Positions 16,685 through 25,087 of a stretch of DNA of 64,000 nucleotides are shown here, in pieces. Source of the DNA: Arthrobacter sp. 131MFCol6.1 (GTDB lineage: Bacteria > Actinomycetota > Actinomycetes > Actinomycetales > Micrococcaceae). The notes under the pieces were generated by a model. The model searched no databases. It had not been told where the DNA came from and was given only the letters and a program-made list of their open reading frames with translations. The stretch is taken from contig NZ_KB895541.1 in the NCBI RefSeq assembly GCF_000374925.1, positions 622,122 through 686,121 on the forward strand, given 5' to 3'. Both the position numbers and the translations under genes were made by a program. The stretch's first letter is position 1; every line of letters starts with the position of its first letter.

Positions 16685-17442
16685 TGGTTGCCCGCGAGGA
16701 CCAGACCACGGACCCGGAGCTGCTCGCGGCGCTGCTCCAGGCCCGGCGCGGCACCGCGTTCTTCGCCCGCAAGCTCAACGAGCTCAGTGACGCGGAGCTC
16801 GACGGCGACTCGCTGCTGCCGGGCTGGACCCGCCGCCACATCACCGCGCACATCGGCTACAACGCCCGGGCCATCGCGCGCCTGGCCGAGTGGGCGGCCA
16901 CCGGGGTCGAAACCCCGATGTATGCCTCCACCGCGGTCCGGGACCACGAGATCGACTTCGGCGCCACGCTGAGCCCGATCGCGCTGCGGCACCTGTTCGA
17001 CCACTCCGCCGTGCACCTGAACGTCGAATGGCGCGACCTCCCGTCGGACGCCTGGCACCACACGGTCCGCACAATCCAGGGCCGCGAAGTGCCCGCCACC
17101 GAAACCGTCTGGATGCGCAGCCGCGAAGTCTGGATGCACGCCGTCGACCTCGCCAACGGCGCCAGCTTCGCCGACATCCCAGCACCCGTGCTGGAGCGGC
17201 TGCTGACGGACATCACCGGCGCCTGGAAAACCCGCGGCACCGACAAGGACCTCATCGTCAAGGTCACGGACCGCGGCCTGACGTTCGGGGACACGGCCTC
17301 GGCGACCCCTACGGTGGTCTCCGGACCGCTCGCCGCCGTCGTCGAATGGGCCGCCGGCCGCGGCACCAGCGGCGTCACCGCCACCGGGCCCGGCACTGCA
17401 GACCTGGACGGCAAGGTCCCAGCCGCCCCGAAGTGGATCTGA
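16684..17442 (+). CDS. Maleylpyruvate isomerase, mycothiol-dependent type
   Basis: A 252-residue protein with an N-terminal DinB-like four-helix domain and a C-terminal SCP2-like domain. It would isomerise maleylpyruvate to fumarylpyruvate using mycothiol. Likely zinc ligands are H56 (RRHITAHIGYN), E148 and H152 (SREVWMHAVDL). These are each offset by +4 from the ligands I recall for the Corynebacterium glutamicum enzyme (H52, E144, H148). The start overlaps the FAH stop (TGATG). The predicted mycothiol dependence fits an actinobacterial host. Confidence 0.93.
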   Translation: MVAREDQTTDPELLAALLQARRGTAFFARKLNELSDAELDGDSLLPGWTRRHITAHIGYNARAIARLAEWAATGVETPMYASTAVRDHEIDFGATLSPIALRHLFDHSAVHLNVEWRDLPSDAWHHTVRTIQGREVPATETVWMRSREVWMHAVDLANGASFADIPAPVLERLLTDITGAWKTRGTDKDLIVKVTDRGLTFGDTASATPTVVSGPLAAVVEWAAGRGTSGVTATGPGTADLDGKVPAAPKWI

Positions 17443-17462
17443 GCACTGGCTAAACGGTCGCA

Positions 17463-17501
17463 AAAGCGGAAGGCCCCCTCGGTGAGGGGGCCTTCCGCTT
17501 T
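17463..17501. terminator. Strong bidirectional terminator
   Basis: A perfect 16-base-pair stem (AAAGCGGAAGGCCCCC and its complement) around a 7-base loop TCGGTGA, ending in TTTC on the plus strand and with A-rich sequence on the other side. It follows the maleylpyruvate isomerase stop by 20 bases and can also stop the converging efflux-pump transcript. Confidence 0.9.
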
Positions 17502-17618
17502 CGTGCCTGGTTGCCGGCGCCCGGGGGGCCCTTTGCGGGCAATGTTTGACGCCGGAGCCCTGGTTGACGGCGTGTCCGCGCCAAAGTGCCCCCGGACCGC
17601 GGCCGGACCCGGGACCGC

Positions 17619-17656
17619 GGTCCGGCCCAGGGGCTGCGGTCCGGCCCAGGGGCTGC
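17619..17656 (+). repeat. Two tandem 19-bp GC-rich units
   Basis: The unit GGTCCGGCCCAGGGGCTGC occurs twice head to tail, just before the 3' end of the DHA2 pump gene. It is preceded by the palindrome GGACCGCGGTCC at 17613-17624. Probably replication slippage in non-coding sequence; no function evident. Confidence 0.65.
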
Positions 17657-17682
17657 GGCCAGGCCCGAGGCCAAAGGCAGCC

Positions 17683-19146
17683 TCAGCCCAGGTGGACGAC
17701 TGGCGTGTCGCCGTCGGTGCCGGTGAACTTCCTGCGGTCGATGGTGATGAGCAGCAGGGCAATCGGGGTGATCAGGATCGCGACGCCTGCGGCCCAGAGG
17801 AACACCATGGCATAGCCTGCAGAGAGGGCCGCCAGCGTCACGCCGCCGGCCGAGGCTGCTGCGGCGATGCTGCTGAACAGGGCGATGCCTAGCGAGCCGC
17901 CGATTTGCTGCGAGGCGTTGACCAACGCGCTGGCCACGCCGGAGTCATCCTTGTCCACGCCGAACAGGGCGAGGTTCTGCATGGGCACGAACACCATGCC
18001 CAGCCCGATGCCGAGGAGGAGCAGCGCCGGCAGCATGTTGACGAAGTAGCTGCCCTCGGCACTGACCTGGGTGAGCCACAGCATCGCAGCCGCCATGAAG
18101 ACCGGCCCCACGGCCGTCGGGATCTTGGCCCCCAGTTTCGGCAGGTTCTTCGCGACAAGCGCTGCCGTGATGATCACCGCGACCGTCATCGGCAGCGAAG
18201 CCAGCCCCGCGAGGAACGGAGCGAAGCCCAGCACGATCTGGATGTAGAAGTTGATAAACAGGATGCCGCCAATGAGGACAGCGCCGGAAAGGAACGACGC
18301 CAGGAAGGCGGCCGCGCGGTTTCGTTCGGTGGCCACGCGCAGCGGCAGGAGCGGATGCCTGACTTTGGTCTCGACCAGGACGAAGAGTGCCATGAGAACT
18401 ACGCCGGCGGCAATGAAGCCCCAGGCTTCGGGGGCATCCCAGCCATGCTCCGCGTTGGTGAAGCCGTAGACAAGGGATCCCAGGCCGAGGGCTGCCAGAA
18501 TGACCCCGGGCCAGTCGTACTTGGTGGACCCCTGGGCCTTGCTTTCACTGACCAGTGACCACACACCGAAGAGGGCGATGGCGGCGATCGGCACATTCAC
18601 GAAGAAGCACCAGCGCCAGCTCACGTGTTCGGTCAGGAACCCGCCCAGCAGGACACCGGCGGCGGCACCGACGCCGGTGATGGAGCCGAAGATCGCGAAC
18701 GCCGTGCCGCGGTCTTTTCCTCCCGGAAAGGCGACGGTCAGGAGCGCCAAGGCAGCAGGGGCCAGCAGGGCAGCGAACACGCCCTGCAGCGTGCGGGCGC
18801 CGATCAGTTCCCAGGGCTGCTGCGCGATGCCGCCGATCAAGGACGCAACGGCGAAGCCGACGGCGGCCACGATGAACGTGCGCTTGCGGCCCCAGAAGTC
18901 TGCAATGCGGCCACCGAGCAGCAGGAAAGCACCGAAGGACAGCGCGTAGGCGGTCACCACCCAGGATCGCGTCGAGTCGCTGATGCCCATCTCGAGCTGG
19001 AGACGCGGCAGTGCCAGGTTGACGATCGTGCCGTCCAGTACCACCATGAACTGCGCGAGGGCAAGGAACACCAGCGCCCACCAGCGGTTCCTTGGCCTGC
19101 TCCCCCGCCTGACGACTGACTCTTCCAACTGTGTTGCCATACCCAT
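17683..19146 (-). CDS. DHA2-family (EmrB/QacA-like) MFS efflux pump
   Basis: A 487-residue 14-helix proton-driven drug exporter. It has VVLDGTIVNLALPRLQLEMG in helix 1 (motif D1), GGRIADFWGRKRTF in loop 2-3 and the antiporter motif C region (GAAAGVLLGGFLTEHVSWRW) in helix 5. GGAGG lies seven bases before the ATG. It follows a MarR-family gene on the same strand, with a TACTT-type dyad between them, so it is very likely a MarR-controlled multidrug or aromatic-compound exporter. Confidence 0.9.
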   Translation of the reverse strand: MGMATQLEESVVRRGSRPRNRWWALVFLALAQFMVVLDGTIVNLALPRLQLEMGISDSTRSWVVTAYALSFGAFLLLGGRIADFWGRKRTFIVAAVGFAVASLIGGIAQQPWELIGARTLQGVFAALLAPAALALLTVAFPGGKDRGTAFAIFGSITGVGAAAGVLLGGFLTEHVSWRWCFFVNVPIAAIALFGVWSLVSESKAQGSTKYDWPGVILAALGLGSLVYGFTNAEHGWDAPEAWGFIAAGVVLMALFVLVETKVRHPLLPLRVATERNRAAAFLASFLSGAVLIGGILFINFYIQIVLGFAPFLAGLASLPMTVAVIITAALVAKNLPKLGAKIPTAVGPVFMAAAMLWLTQVSAEGSYFVNMLPALLLLGIGLGMVFVPMQNLALFGVDKDDSGVASALVNASQQIGGSLGIALFSSIAAAASAGGVTLAALSAGYAMVFLWAAGVAILITPIALLLITIDRRKFTGTDGDTPVVHLG

Positions 19147-19167
19147 GTCCCATCCTCCAAAGTAGTA

Positions 19168-19183
19168 ATACTTATAAAAGTAT
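19168..19183. promoter_or_regulatory. Probable MarR operator
   Basis: Perfect inverted repeat ATACTT-ATAA-AAGTAT in a markedly AT-rich patch, 22 bases before the efflux-pump ATG. The size and AT content are typical of MarR sites; regulation by the adjacent MarR is inferred. Confidence 0.65.
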
Positions 19184-19230
19184 AACTATCGAGGATAGAA
19201 GGCCTGGACCGTTGCGAGGGGTGATGTGCG

Positions 19231-19725
19231 CTACTCGGGTTCGGAGAGTAGCGAGGCGAGGCGCTGCAGGGCGGGCAGGCTCGCGGCAATTTGCTCGCGC
19301 TCTTCAGGCAGCAGCCGGTAACTGGCCGATTCCAGCGCCTCCGCCCACGCGCCCTCGAGGAGCGCCTTGATCCGCTGGGATTCCGCCGTGGGGTGGAGGG
19401 CGACGTAGCGCTTGTCCGCGGCGTCGCGGATCCTGGTGACCAGCCCCGCCGCGACCAGCTCACGCAGCTGGACGCTGACGTTGCTGAACTGCCGGCCCAG
19501 ACGGGAGGCGACTTCCGCGACGGTGATGCCGGGGTGGCCTTCGATGACCCGGAGGATTTCCAGCACGCCGTTGGACAGCGGCCGGACGCCCGTGTCATTG
19601 TGCGATTTCCGCCGGACGTCGGAGGAAATGTCGATCACCGCGACGGCCAGGGCCCGGTGGTCGACGGCTTTCGCCAGCCCTTCGCATGCGCCAATACTTT
19701 CCATTCCATAAGCATAGGCGTCCAC
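19231..19725 (-). CDS. MarR-family transcriptional regulator
   Basis: A 164-residue winged-helix protein: helix-turn-helix GITVAEVASRLGRQFSNVSV followed by LRELVAAGLVTRIRDAADKR (the MarR wing with conserved D-x-R). Flanking helices at both ends would form the dimer interface. The start is uncertain between GTG 19725 and ATG 19704; neither has a clear ribosome site. It lies 84 bases upstream of the DHA2 pump it presumably represses, and only 15 bases downstream of the tetR gene of the catabolic cluster, so read-through from that operon is possible. Confidence 0.87.
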   Translation of the reverse strand: MDAYAYGMESIGACEGLAKAVDHRALAVAVIDISSDVRRKSHNDTGVRPLSNGVLEILRVIEGHPGITVAEVASRLGRQFSNVSVQLRELVAAGLVTRIRDAADKRYVALHPTAESQRIKALLEGAWAEALESASYRLLPEEREQIAASLPALQRLASLLSEPE

Positions 19726-19740
19726 TCTGCGACGGCGGGC

Positions 19741-20355
19741 TTAGCCTTCGTCGCAGAGCAGGTGGTACCAGTTGTCGGCGAGCACCTCGAGGGCGTGTTC
19801 GCGGTTTGGTTCAAACTTCCGTCGTGTCCAGAGCGTGGCCACGTAGTCGAGCGAGGTGAAGGCAAGGGTGCCGCGAATGTGGTGCGTCTCCTCGGAGAAG
19901 CGCCCTGCCAGCTCCATTCCGCGCACGAGGTCGGAGATGACCTCCTCATGCCATCCTTCGACTAAGGCGCGCACCTCGCGATCGACGGCGGCGGCCTCCT
20001 CGAGCACGTCGAGGTACGGGCGGAAAACCGGCCAGAGCGCCGCCCGCGACTCCAGCCAGGCCAGGATGCCCGGCAGCTCGCCTGCGCGGACGACGTCGAC
20101 GAGGTCTGCCGCCGTCGATCCCCGGTCGGGGCCGTCCGCGCGGTCCAGCACGGCATTGACGCGCGCCATGAAGTCCCGCATCAGGTCGCTGCGCGTGGGG
20201 TAGTAGGCGTAAAAAGTCACCCGGGTGGTGCCGGCCGCAGCGGCGATCTCATCGATCGTCGTAGCGGCGTAGCCTTTCTCGGTGAAGAGTTCCAGCGCCC
20301 GTTCGACGATCACGTCGCGGGTCAGCTGCTTCTGGGCTTCTCGCAACGACGACAT
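19741..20355 (-). CDS. TetR-family regulator (left border of the P450 cluster)
   Basis: A 204-residue TetR protein with N-terminal helix-turn-helix ALELFTEKGYAATTIDEIAA and AAGTTRVTFYAYYPTRSDLM. The ligand domain is all-helical and ends with WYHLLCDEG. It lies 28 bases after the ferredoxin-reductase gene, so it is probably the last cistron of the transporter/P450 operon. A protein with the same N-terminal pattern (AATTxDxIxAAxGTTRxTFYAxxPxxxxLM) is encoded at the other end of the cluster. Likely binds one or both dyads in the divergent promoter region; ligand unknown. Confidence 0.88.
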   Translation of the reverse strand: MSSLREAQKQLTRDVIVERALELFTEKGYAATTIDEIAAAAGTTRVTFYAYYPTRSDLMRDFMARVNAVLDRADGPDRGSTAADLVDVVRAGELPGILAWLESRAALWPVFRPYLDVLEEAAAVDREVRALVEGWHEEVISDLVRGMELAGRFSEETHHIRGTLAFTSLDYVATLWTRRKFEPNREHALEVLADNWYHLLCDEG

Positions 20356-20383
20356 GGATCAATCCTAACGGTGTTGCGCGGCG

Positions 20384-21628
20384 TCAGGCGCGAGCGGGCG
20401 CCGCACGCAGCGCGGCCGGACCGGCGTCGGCCAACCGGCGCAGCTTGGGGACTGGGATCCGGTAGTTGATCGCAGCGGCGGTGCCGGAACCGTCCGCGTT
20501 GTCCCAGCGAAGCAGCATCGAGTCCGCACCCCCGCCGGACTCGCAGTAGTCGGGAGCCCCGAGGGCCGGCGCGAAGCCCACCGACTTGAGCGAGAGGCCG
20601 AATGCCTCGGTCCAGAAGTACGGCTGGAAATTGAACTCGGGCGCCGCGTCACCCCTGAGCAGACCGACGCCGGCGATCTTGGCCTGGTCGATGGCGCTGG
20701 TCCACAGGGGCACCCGTTCCACCCCGCGGCGGGTCGGGAAGGACGCCACGTCGCCGGCGGCGACGATGTCCGGCCGGAGCCTGCCGCGCGAATCGACGCG
20801 CAGCTGTCCGTCGACGAGGAGGTTCGAGCCAGCGAGCCAGCCGGTGTTCGGCTCATCGCCGATGGCGGTGACCACGAGATCAGCCTCCAGCTCGGTGCCG
20901 TTGGCCAGAACCACCTTTACCCCGGCACCGTGATCGACAAGCCGGGCCTTCCCGCCGCCAACCACCCGCAGTCCGCGCCGGATGGCGGCGGAGGTGAAGA
21001 TGTCCGCCAGATGGTCGCCGAGCTGACGCGCCAGGGGCTTGACGTCGGCGACGAGGCTGACCTCGCAGCCCACGTGCACGCAACCGGACGCGACCTCCAT
21101 GCCCAGTGCTCCGCCGCCGATCACGATAACCGAGGGGCGCGATGCGACGCGTTCCTTAAGAAGGATCGCATCTTCGATGGTGCGCAGAGTGAGTTCCCGG
21201 AGGTGGCCGTCCTGTTGCGGTGGCGCTGCTCCCTTCTTTTGCGTATTTCGCGCAGCCGCATCGAGTCGCTTTGCCCGGGAACCGGAAGCGATGACGAGGC
21301 CGTCATACGCCAGCTCCCCTCCCCCGTCCAGGCGCACAATCCGGGCCTCGACGTCCAGGCCCGTGGCGCTGACCCCGAGCAGCTCCGTTGCTTCGTGGGT
21401 CGGCTCGGGGAGCACATGCGCTTGGAGTCCACCGTCACCGTTCCCGTCGGCACTGTTCTCCTCGACAGCGTGCAGCAGCGCCTTGGAGAGGGCCGGCCGG
21501 CTGTAGGGCTGGTGGCGCTCCGCGCCCACAACAGTGAGCTCACCGTCGAAGCCGGCCGAGCGCAGCGAGTCGCAGGCCGTGAGTCCGGCGATGCCGTTGC
21601 CGACCACCACGATTTTTCGCATCGTCAT
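20384..21628 (-). CDS. FAD-dependent ferredoxin reductase (P450 redox partner)
   Basis: A 414-residue pyridine-nucleotide-disulfide-type flavoprotein. It has the FAD-binding fold (KIVVVGNGIAGLTACDSL), the NAD(P)H-binding fold (SVIVIGGGALGMEVASGC), the second FAD motif (PDIVAAGDVASFP) and a C-terminal reductase domain. It should pass electrons from NAD(P)H to the neighbouring ferredoxin. The ATG overlaps the ferredoxin gene end by 4 bases. A low-complexity insert lies between the FAD and NAD regions near residues 55-70 and again at about 125-140. Confidence 0.92.
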   Translation of the reverse strand: MTMRKIVVVGNGIAGLTACDSLRSAGFDGELTVVGAERHQPYSRPALSKALLHAVEENSADGNGDGGLQAHVLPEPTHEATELLGVSATGLDVEARIVRLDGGGELAYDGLVIASGSRAKRLDAAARNTQKKGAAPPQQDGHLRELTLRTIEDAILLKERVASRPSVIVIGGGALGMEVASGCVHVGCEVSLVADVKPLARQLGDHLADIFTSAAIRRGLRVVGGGKARLVDHGAGVKVVLANGTELEADLVVTAIGDEPNTGWLAGSNLLVDGQLRVDSRGRLRPDIVAAGDVASFPTRRGVERVPLWTSAIDQAKIAGVGLLRGDAAPEFNFQPYFWTEAFGLSLKSVGFAPALGAPDYCESGGGADSMLLRWDNADGSGTAAAINYRIPVPKLRRLADAGPAALRAAPARA

Positions 21629-21819
21629 GCCGCGGCCAATCGCAGTGCGGCAACCGGGCAGACCCTTACCGCCGCCTTCGCGGCGTCCAGGTCAGCCCCT
21701 TCCACGTCCGGGACGTCGAGTACCAGCTCGCCGTCGTCGTCGAGGTGCATCAGCCGGGGCGCGGCTTCTTCGCAGAGGCCGTGTCCCTCGCAGCGCGGCC
21801 GGTCGAGGTGGATCCTCAT
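21625..21819 (-). CDS. [3Fe-4S]-type ferredoxin (P450 redox partner)
   Basis: A 64-residue ferredoxin with only three cysteines: C10 and C16 in CEGHGLCEEAAP, and C54 in VRVCPVAAL. His13 sits where a four-iron protein would have another Cys. This three-Cys pattern is usual for ferredoxins that serve actinobacterial P450s. It overlaps both the P450 gene (4 bases) and the reductase gene (4 bases), giving a complete class I P450 electron chain. Confidence 0.93.
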   Translation of the reverse strand: MRIHLDRPRCEGHGLCEEAAPRLMHLDDDGELVLDVPDVEGADLDAAKAAVRVCPVAALRLAAA

Positions 21820-22988
21820 GCTGCCACCACCTTGGCGACCTGGAGCGATTCGAGGCTTCGCGTGATGTTGCTCGGCTCCCGGACCTCGTCGGAGATCGTC
21901 AGCGTTTTCACCCTGCGGGCAAGCGCCTCAATGATCGCATGCGCTTCCAGTTTCGCCAGGCCCTGGCCGGCGCAGCCGTGCGGTCCGTAGCCGAACGACA
22001 GGTGGTCCACGGGGTTCCGCATCACGTCGAAGGTGTCGGGATCCTCGTAGTGCCGCGGGTCGCGGTTGCCGGCGCCAAAGAGGATGCCCACCTGGGCACC
22101 TGCGGGAATCGTGACGCCTTCGATCTCCACGTCGCGCATGGCCTTGCGGCCCCAGATGTGGACCGGGGCCCAGTAGCGCAGCACTTCGGCGAACGCTGCG
22201 GGGACCAGTTCCGGGTTCCTCCGGACCAGTTCGAACTGCTCCGGGTGGCGACCGAACAGCGCAATGATGTTCCCGATTGACGCGATTGTCGTATCAACGC
22301 CGGCTCCCAGGTATTGGTGGATGATGTGCCCCGCAGAGCCTTGGGGAATGTCGCCGCGTGTCTCGGCATCGAAAATACCTCGGCCGATTGAGCCGGGTGT
22401 GAGGTCTTCTGCGGTGACCGACGAGCACCAGCCGTAGAGCTCGCCGGCGATCGGGAAGCTCTCCTGGGTGCGCTGGTTCAGCGGGCCGATGACCTGCATA
22501 GCGGCCTGGCCCCAGCGCAGCATGTTGTCCTTGACGTGCCCGCTGAAGCCAATGAGGTCGGCAACGATTTCGATCGGGAAGGCCCGAGCCAGGGAATCGA
22601 TGGCCTCGAAGCTGCCGCTGGCGGCGAGCTCGGCGACGAGCTTGTCCGCCTTTTCGTCGATGACGACTTTCAGGCCGCGGAGCGCCCGGGGGGTGAGGTT
22701 CTGTGACAGCGTGGCGCGGAGCTGCGTGTGAATGGGCGGGTCGGAGGCGAGGGAGGTGCCCTGCAGGGCCTCGTTCACCATGGGGTTGAAGCCGATGCTG
22801 GTGGACGAGAAGGTCTCCGGATCACCGAGTGCGTCGCGGATGACGTCGTAGCGTGTCAGGACGTACATGTCGTTCTTGGGGAGGTGGACCACTGCGGCCT
22901 GCTCGCGGAGCGCGGCGTAGGTGGGGTAAGGGTCGACCAGGACGTCGTCGTCCCAGATGTCGATGCCGGATTCGGTGGGTGCAGTCAT
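21816..22988 (-). CDS. Cytochrome P450 monooxygenase
   Basis: A 390-residue soluble bacterial P450. The I-helix oxygen-activation motif is AGVDTT (229-234), the ExxR pair is E268/R271, and the heme loop is FGYGPHGCAGQG with the thiolate at C339. Residues YPTYAALREQ and DPPIHTQLR are typical of CYPs acting on small lipophilic or aromatic substrates. It is co-transcribed with its ferredoxin and reductase and lies 54 bases downstream of an MFS transporter gene. Presumably hydroxylates or dealkylates the cluster's unknown substrate first; CYP family not assigned. Confidence 0.95.
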   Translation of the reverse strand: MTAPTESGIDIWDDDVLVDPYPTYAALREQAAVVHLPKNDMYVLTRYDVIRDALGDPETFSSTSIGFNPMVNEALQGTSLASDPPIHTQLRATLSQNLTPRALRGLKVVIDEKADKLVAELAASGSFEAIDSLARAFPIEIVADLIGFSGHVKDNMLRWGQAAMQVIGPLNQRTQESFPIAGELYGWCSSVTAEDLTPGSIGRGIFDAETRGDIPQGSAGHIIHQYLGAGVDTTIASIGNIIALFGRHPEQFELVRRNPELVPAAFAEVLRYWAPVHIWGRKAMRDVEIEGVTIPAGAQVGILFGAGNRDPRHYEDPDTFDVMRNPVDHLSFGYGPHGCAGQGLAKLEAHAIIEALARRVKTLTISDEVREPSNITRSLESLQVAKVVAA

Positions 22989-23042
22989 GGTGTTCTCCTT
23001 ATGGATGGTAGGTGGTCGGCCCGGGGCCGGAGGCCGTCTGGC

Positions 23043-24773
23043 TTAGACGATCGCTTCGGCATTGGCTTCGGTGGTTTTCGAGGTCTCCGCGATGGCATCC
23101 GGCGTAGGTGCCGAGGAACGTGCGGAGATGAAGAGGGTGAGAATAGCGGAGAGGGCCGCCGAGATGCCCGCGGCCAGGTACACGGTCTGGAAGCCCTGGC
23201 CAAGGGACGTCCCGGCCACGCCCTGGATCTGCTGCTGCGCGGAGCCGAGGGCCTTGACCATGCCGTCGACGGCCTGGGCCGGTGCGCCGCTGGCCGTTGC
23301 CTGGCCGGAGAACTGCGCGATGACGCCATCCCAGCCTGAGAGGTAGCCCAATGGCGGCACGTTCGAGAGTCCGGCGACGGCGTCGGCCGGCAGCCCTAAC
23401 CCGCCGAGGATCCCGGCGAGGGGTGCCGCGAAGACGGTGGCGCCGATTCCGAAGGCGATGGCTGAGCCGATGACGGGGCCCAGGGCGAACCCGAGGTCGC
23501 GCAGGAGGTTGGTCGTGGCAGAGGCCATGCCGATGTGCTGCGGCTGCACGGTGTTGATGGCCACGGCAGTGATGGAGCCGACCGTGAGCGCGAACCCGAT
23601 GCCCAAAAGCAGGAGCGGCGGAATGAAGGCCGTCCAGGGAGTTCCGCCGAAGGCTTCCGGCGTGCCCAGGGAGAACGTCGAGAGCCAGTAGGCGGAGACG
23701 GCCATGAATGCGAAGCCCGCGGTGAGCACCCAGCGCGGGGCCACGTGGTGGATGAGCCAGCCCACCACCGGGATGAAGGCGAAGGCCGGGCCCTGGATGA
23801 AGACGAACAGCACGCCGACCTTCCAGGCTTCGGCGAGGGCAAGTCCGCCGACGGCGACGCTGGTGCTGTAGCAGACCGCGAGGAAAGCGAACATGCCGGT
23901 GACGGCAACAACACCCGTGATTGAGTAGGCGCTGTTCTTGAACAGCGACAGGTGAATGAGTGGCTGCCGGGTGCGTGTTTCGATGATGACGAAGGCGACC
24001 AGGAGGATGCCGCCCGCGATGTAGCTTGCGATCACCTCGGTGCTGCCGAATCCGGCGTCGACTGCCTGCACGGTGGCGAAGAGGACAGCGATCAGGCCAA
24101 GCGCGAGCGTGATCTGGCCGGGGATGTCCAACTTGCGTCCGTCGGCTGCTGCGGAGTCCTGCGCCCGGACAGCGACGATGAGGACAGCGACGGCGATCGC
24201 GGCGGCAATGTAATAGGCAACGCGCCACCCACTGAAGGCGTTGGGCGCGCCCGCCGCGGGACCCGCCACGGTGAAGGCTTGTGCCGTCAGGCCTGCCAGC
24301 ATTGGTGAGATCACTGCACCAAGGGACAGAAACCCCGCCCAGGTGGCGATAACCTTCGCCCGGGCGCGATGGTCCGGGGTGATGGCCGCGATCATGGACA
24401 GCGAAATGGGGAAGAGTATGCCCGCCCCGATGCCGCCCACCGCCTGCGCCGCGATCATCATCTCGGTGGTTGACGCCAGCGCAGCCAGCACGGAGCCGAC
24501 GACGCTGACCACAGCGCCCGCGTAGAGCAGCTTCTTGCGTCCGAACAGGTCGCCCAGGAGCCCCCAGCTGAGCTCAAACACCACGATGCCCATCATGAAC
24601 ATGCCTGCGATCCAGGTCAGGCCTGCGCCCGAGGTGTGGAATTCCACGGCAAAGGTGCCGTTGAGGGCGCCCGGCAGTGCATTGGTGATTTGGGCCAGCG
24701 TGACGGCGCTGTAAGCGGCTATGAAGGTGGCTCGAACCGAGCTGCGGCTCGGCGCCGAAATTGTCTGACTCAT
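23043..24773 (-). CDS. DHA2-type 14-helix MFS transporter of the P450 cluster
   Basis: A 576-residue major facilitator with GLLGDLFGRKKLLYAGAVVS in loop 2-3 and 14 predicted helices. An extra loop of about 80 residues precedes the last helix (around GLPADAVAGLSNVPPLGYLS and QAVDGMVKALGSAQQQIQGV), a trait of some QacA-like exporters. It is the first gene of the leftward arm, facing the phosphotriesterase operon across a promoter region with paired dyads. It could import the substrate or export a toxic intermediate; the DHA2 relationship favours export, the cluster position favours uptake. Confidence 0.88.
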   Translation of the reverse strand: MSQTISAPSRSSVRATFIAAYSAVTLAQITNALPGALNGTFAVEFHTSGAGLTWIAGMFMMGIVVFELSWGLLGDLFGRKKLLYAGAVVSVVGSVLAALASTTEMMIAAQAVGGIGAGILFPISLSMIAAITPDHRARAKVIATWAGFLSLGAVISPMLAGLTAQAFTVAGPAAGAPNAFSGWRVAYYIAAAIAVAVLIVAVRAQDSAAADGRKLDIPGQITLALGLIAVLFATVQAVDAGFGSTEVIASYIAGGILLVAFVIIETRTRQPLIHLSLFKNSAYSITGVVAVTGMFAFLAVCYSTSVAVGGLALAEAWKVGVLFVFIQGPAFAFIPVVGWLIHHVAPRWVLTAGFAFMAVSAYWLSTFSLGTPEAFGGTPWTAFIPPLLLLGIGFALTVGSITAVAINTVQPQHIGMASATTNLLRDLGFALGPVIGSAIAFGIGATVFAAPLAGILGGLGLPADAVAGLSNVPPLGYLSGWDGVIAQFSGQATASGAPAQAVDGMVKALGSAQQQIQGVAGTSLGQGFQTVYLAAGISAALSAILTLFISARSSAPTPDAIAETSKTTEANAEAIV

Positions 24774-24892
24774 CGATGAAACTCCTTTGTTTCCGGTCGA
24801 TTCTCCGGTGAAGCGCCAGGGCTAGTGCCCTACCGGAGCAGGAGCCGGCAGGCGGAGGTGGGTGTGGCGCTCCCCACAGTTTGGTGTCAAGG

Positions 24893-24910
24893 TTTACAGA
24901 ATGTCAAGAA
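24893..24910 (-). promoter_or_regulatory. TetR-type operator / -35 for the leftward arm
   Basis: Read on the minus strand, TTCTTGACA-TTC-TGTAAA; the core TTGACA-N3-TGTAAA is an imperfect palindrome. It matches the site at 24973-24990 at 16 of 18 positions in opposite orientation. A repressor bound here would cover the -35 region of the transporter/P450 operon. Confidence 0.65.
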
Positions 24911-24972
24911 CATTTACTGAACGTCGGCTTCATGAGCGCTCCGATTCTTGCCGCGCTTACGCTTTGAACGTT

Positions 24973-24990
24973 TTCTTGACACGCTGTAAA
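24973..24990 (+). promoter_or_regulatory. TetR-type operator / -35 for the rightward arm
   Basis: TTCTTGACA-CGC-TGTAAA, the inverted partner of the site at 24893-24910. It lies about 98 bases before the first phosphotriesterase-family gene. TTGACA is a consensus -35; no clear -10 follows at 17 bases. Confidence 0.65.
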
Positions 24991-25087
24991 GAAAGATGTG
25001 ATGCTGGCTACACCGCAACGGGGCTACGGCACGGTCAGACACCGCGGCGCCCTACATTCAGCACCCGATCTTCAAGGGAGAAGCCAA

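Larger units (their letters stand above)
24774..25087. promoter_or_regulatory. Divergent promoter region of the P450/phosphotriesterase cluster
   Basis: A 314-base AT-enriched region between the two arms of the cluster. It holds two oppositely oriented copies of the same dyad (24893-24910 and 24973-24990); each contains TTGACA, which also fits a -35 element for the arm it faces. It contains no coding frame with a ribosome site. It would be the single control point for the whole cluster. Confidence 0.7.
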
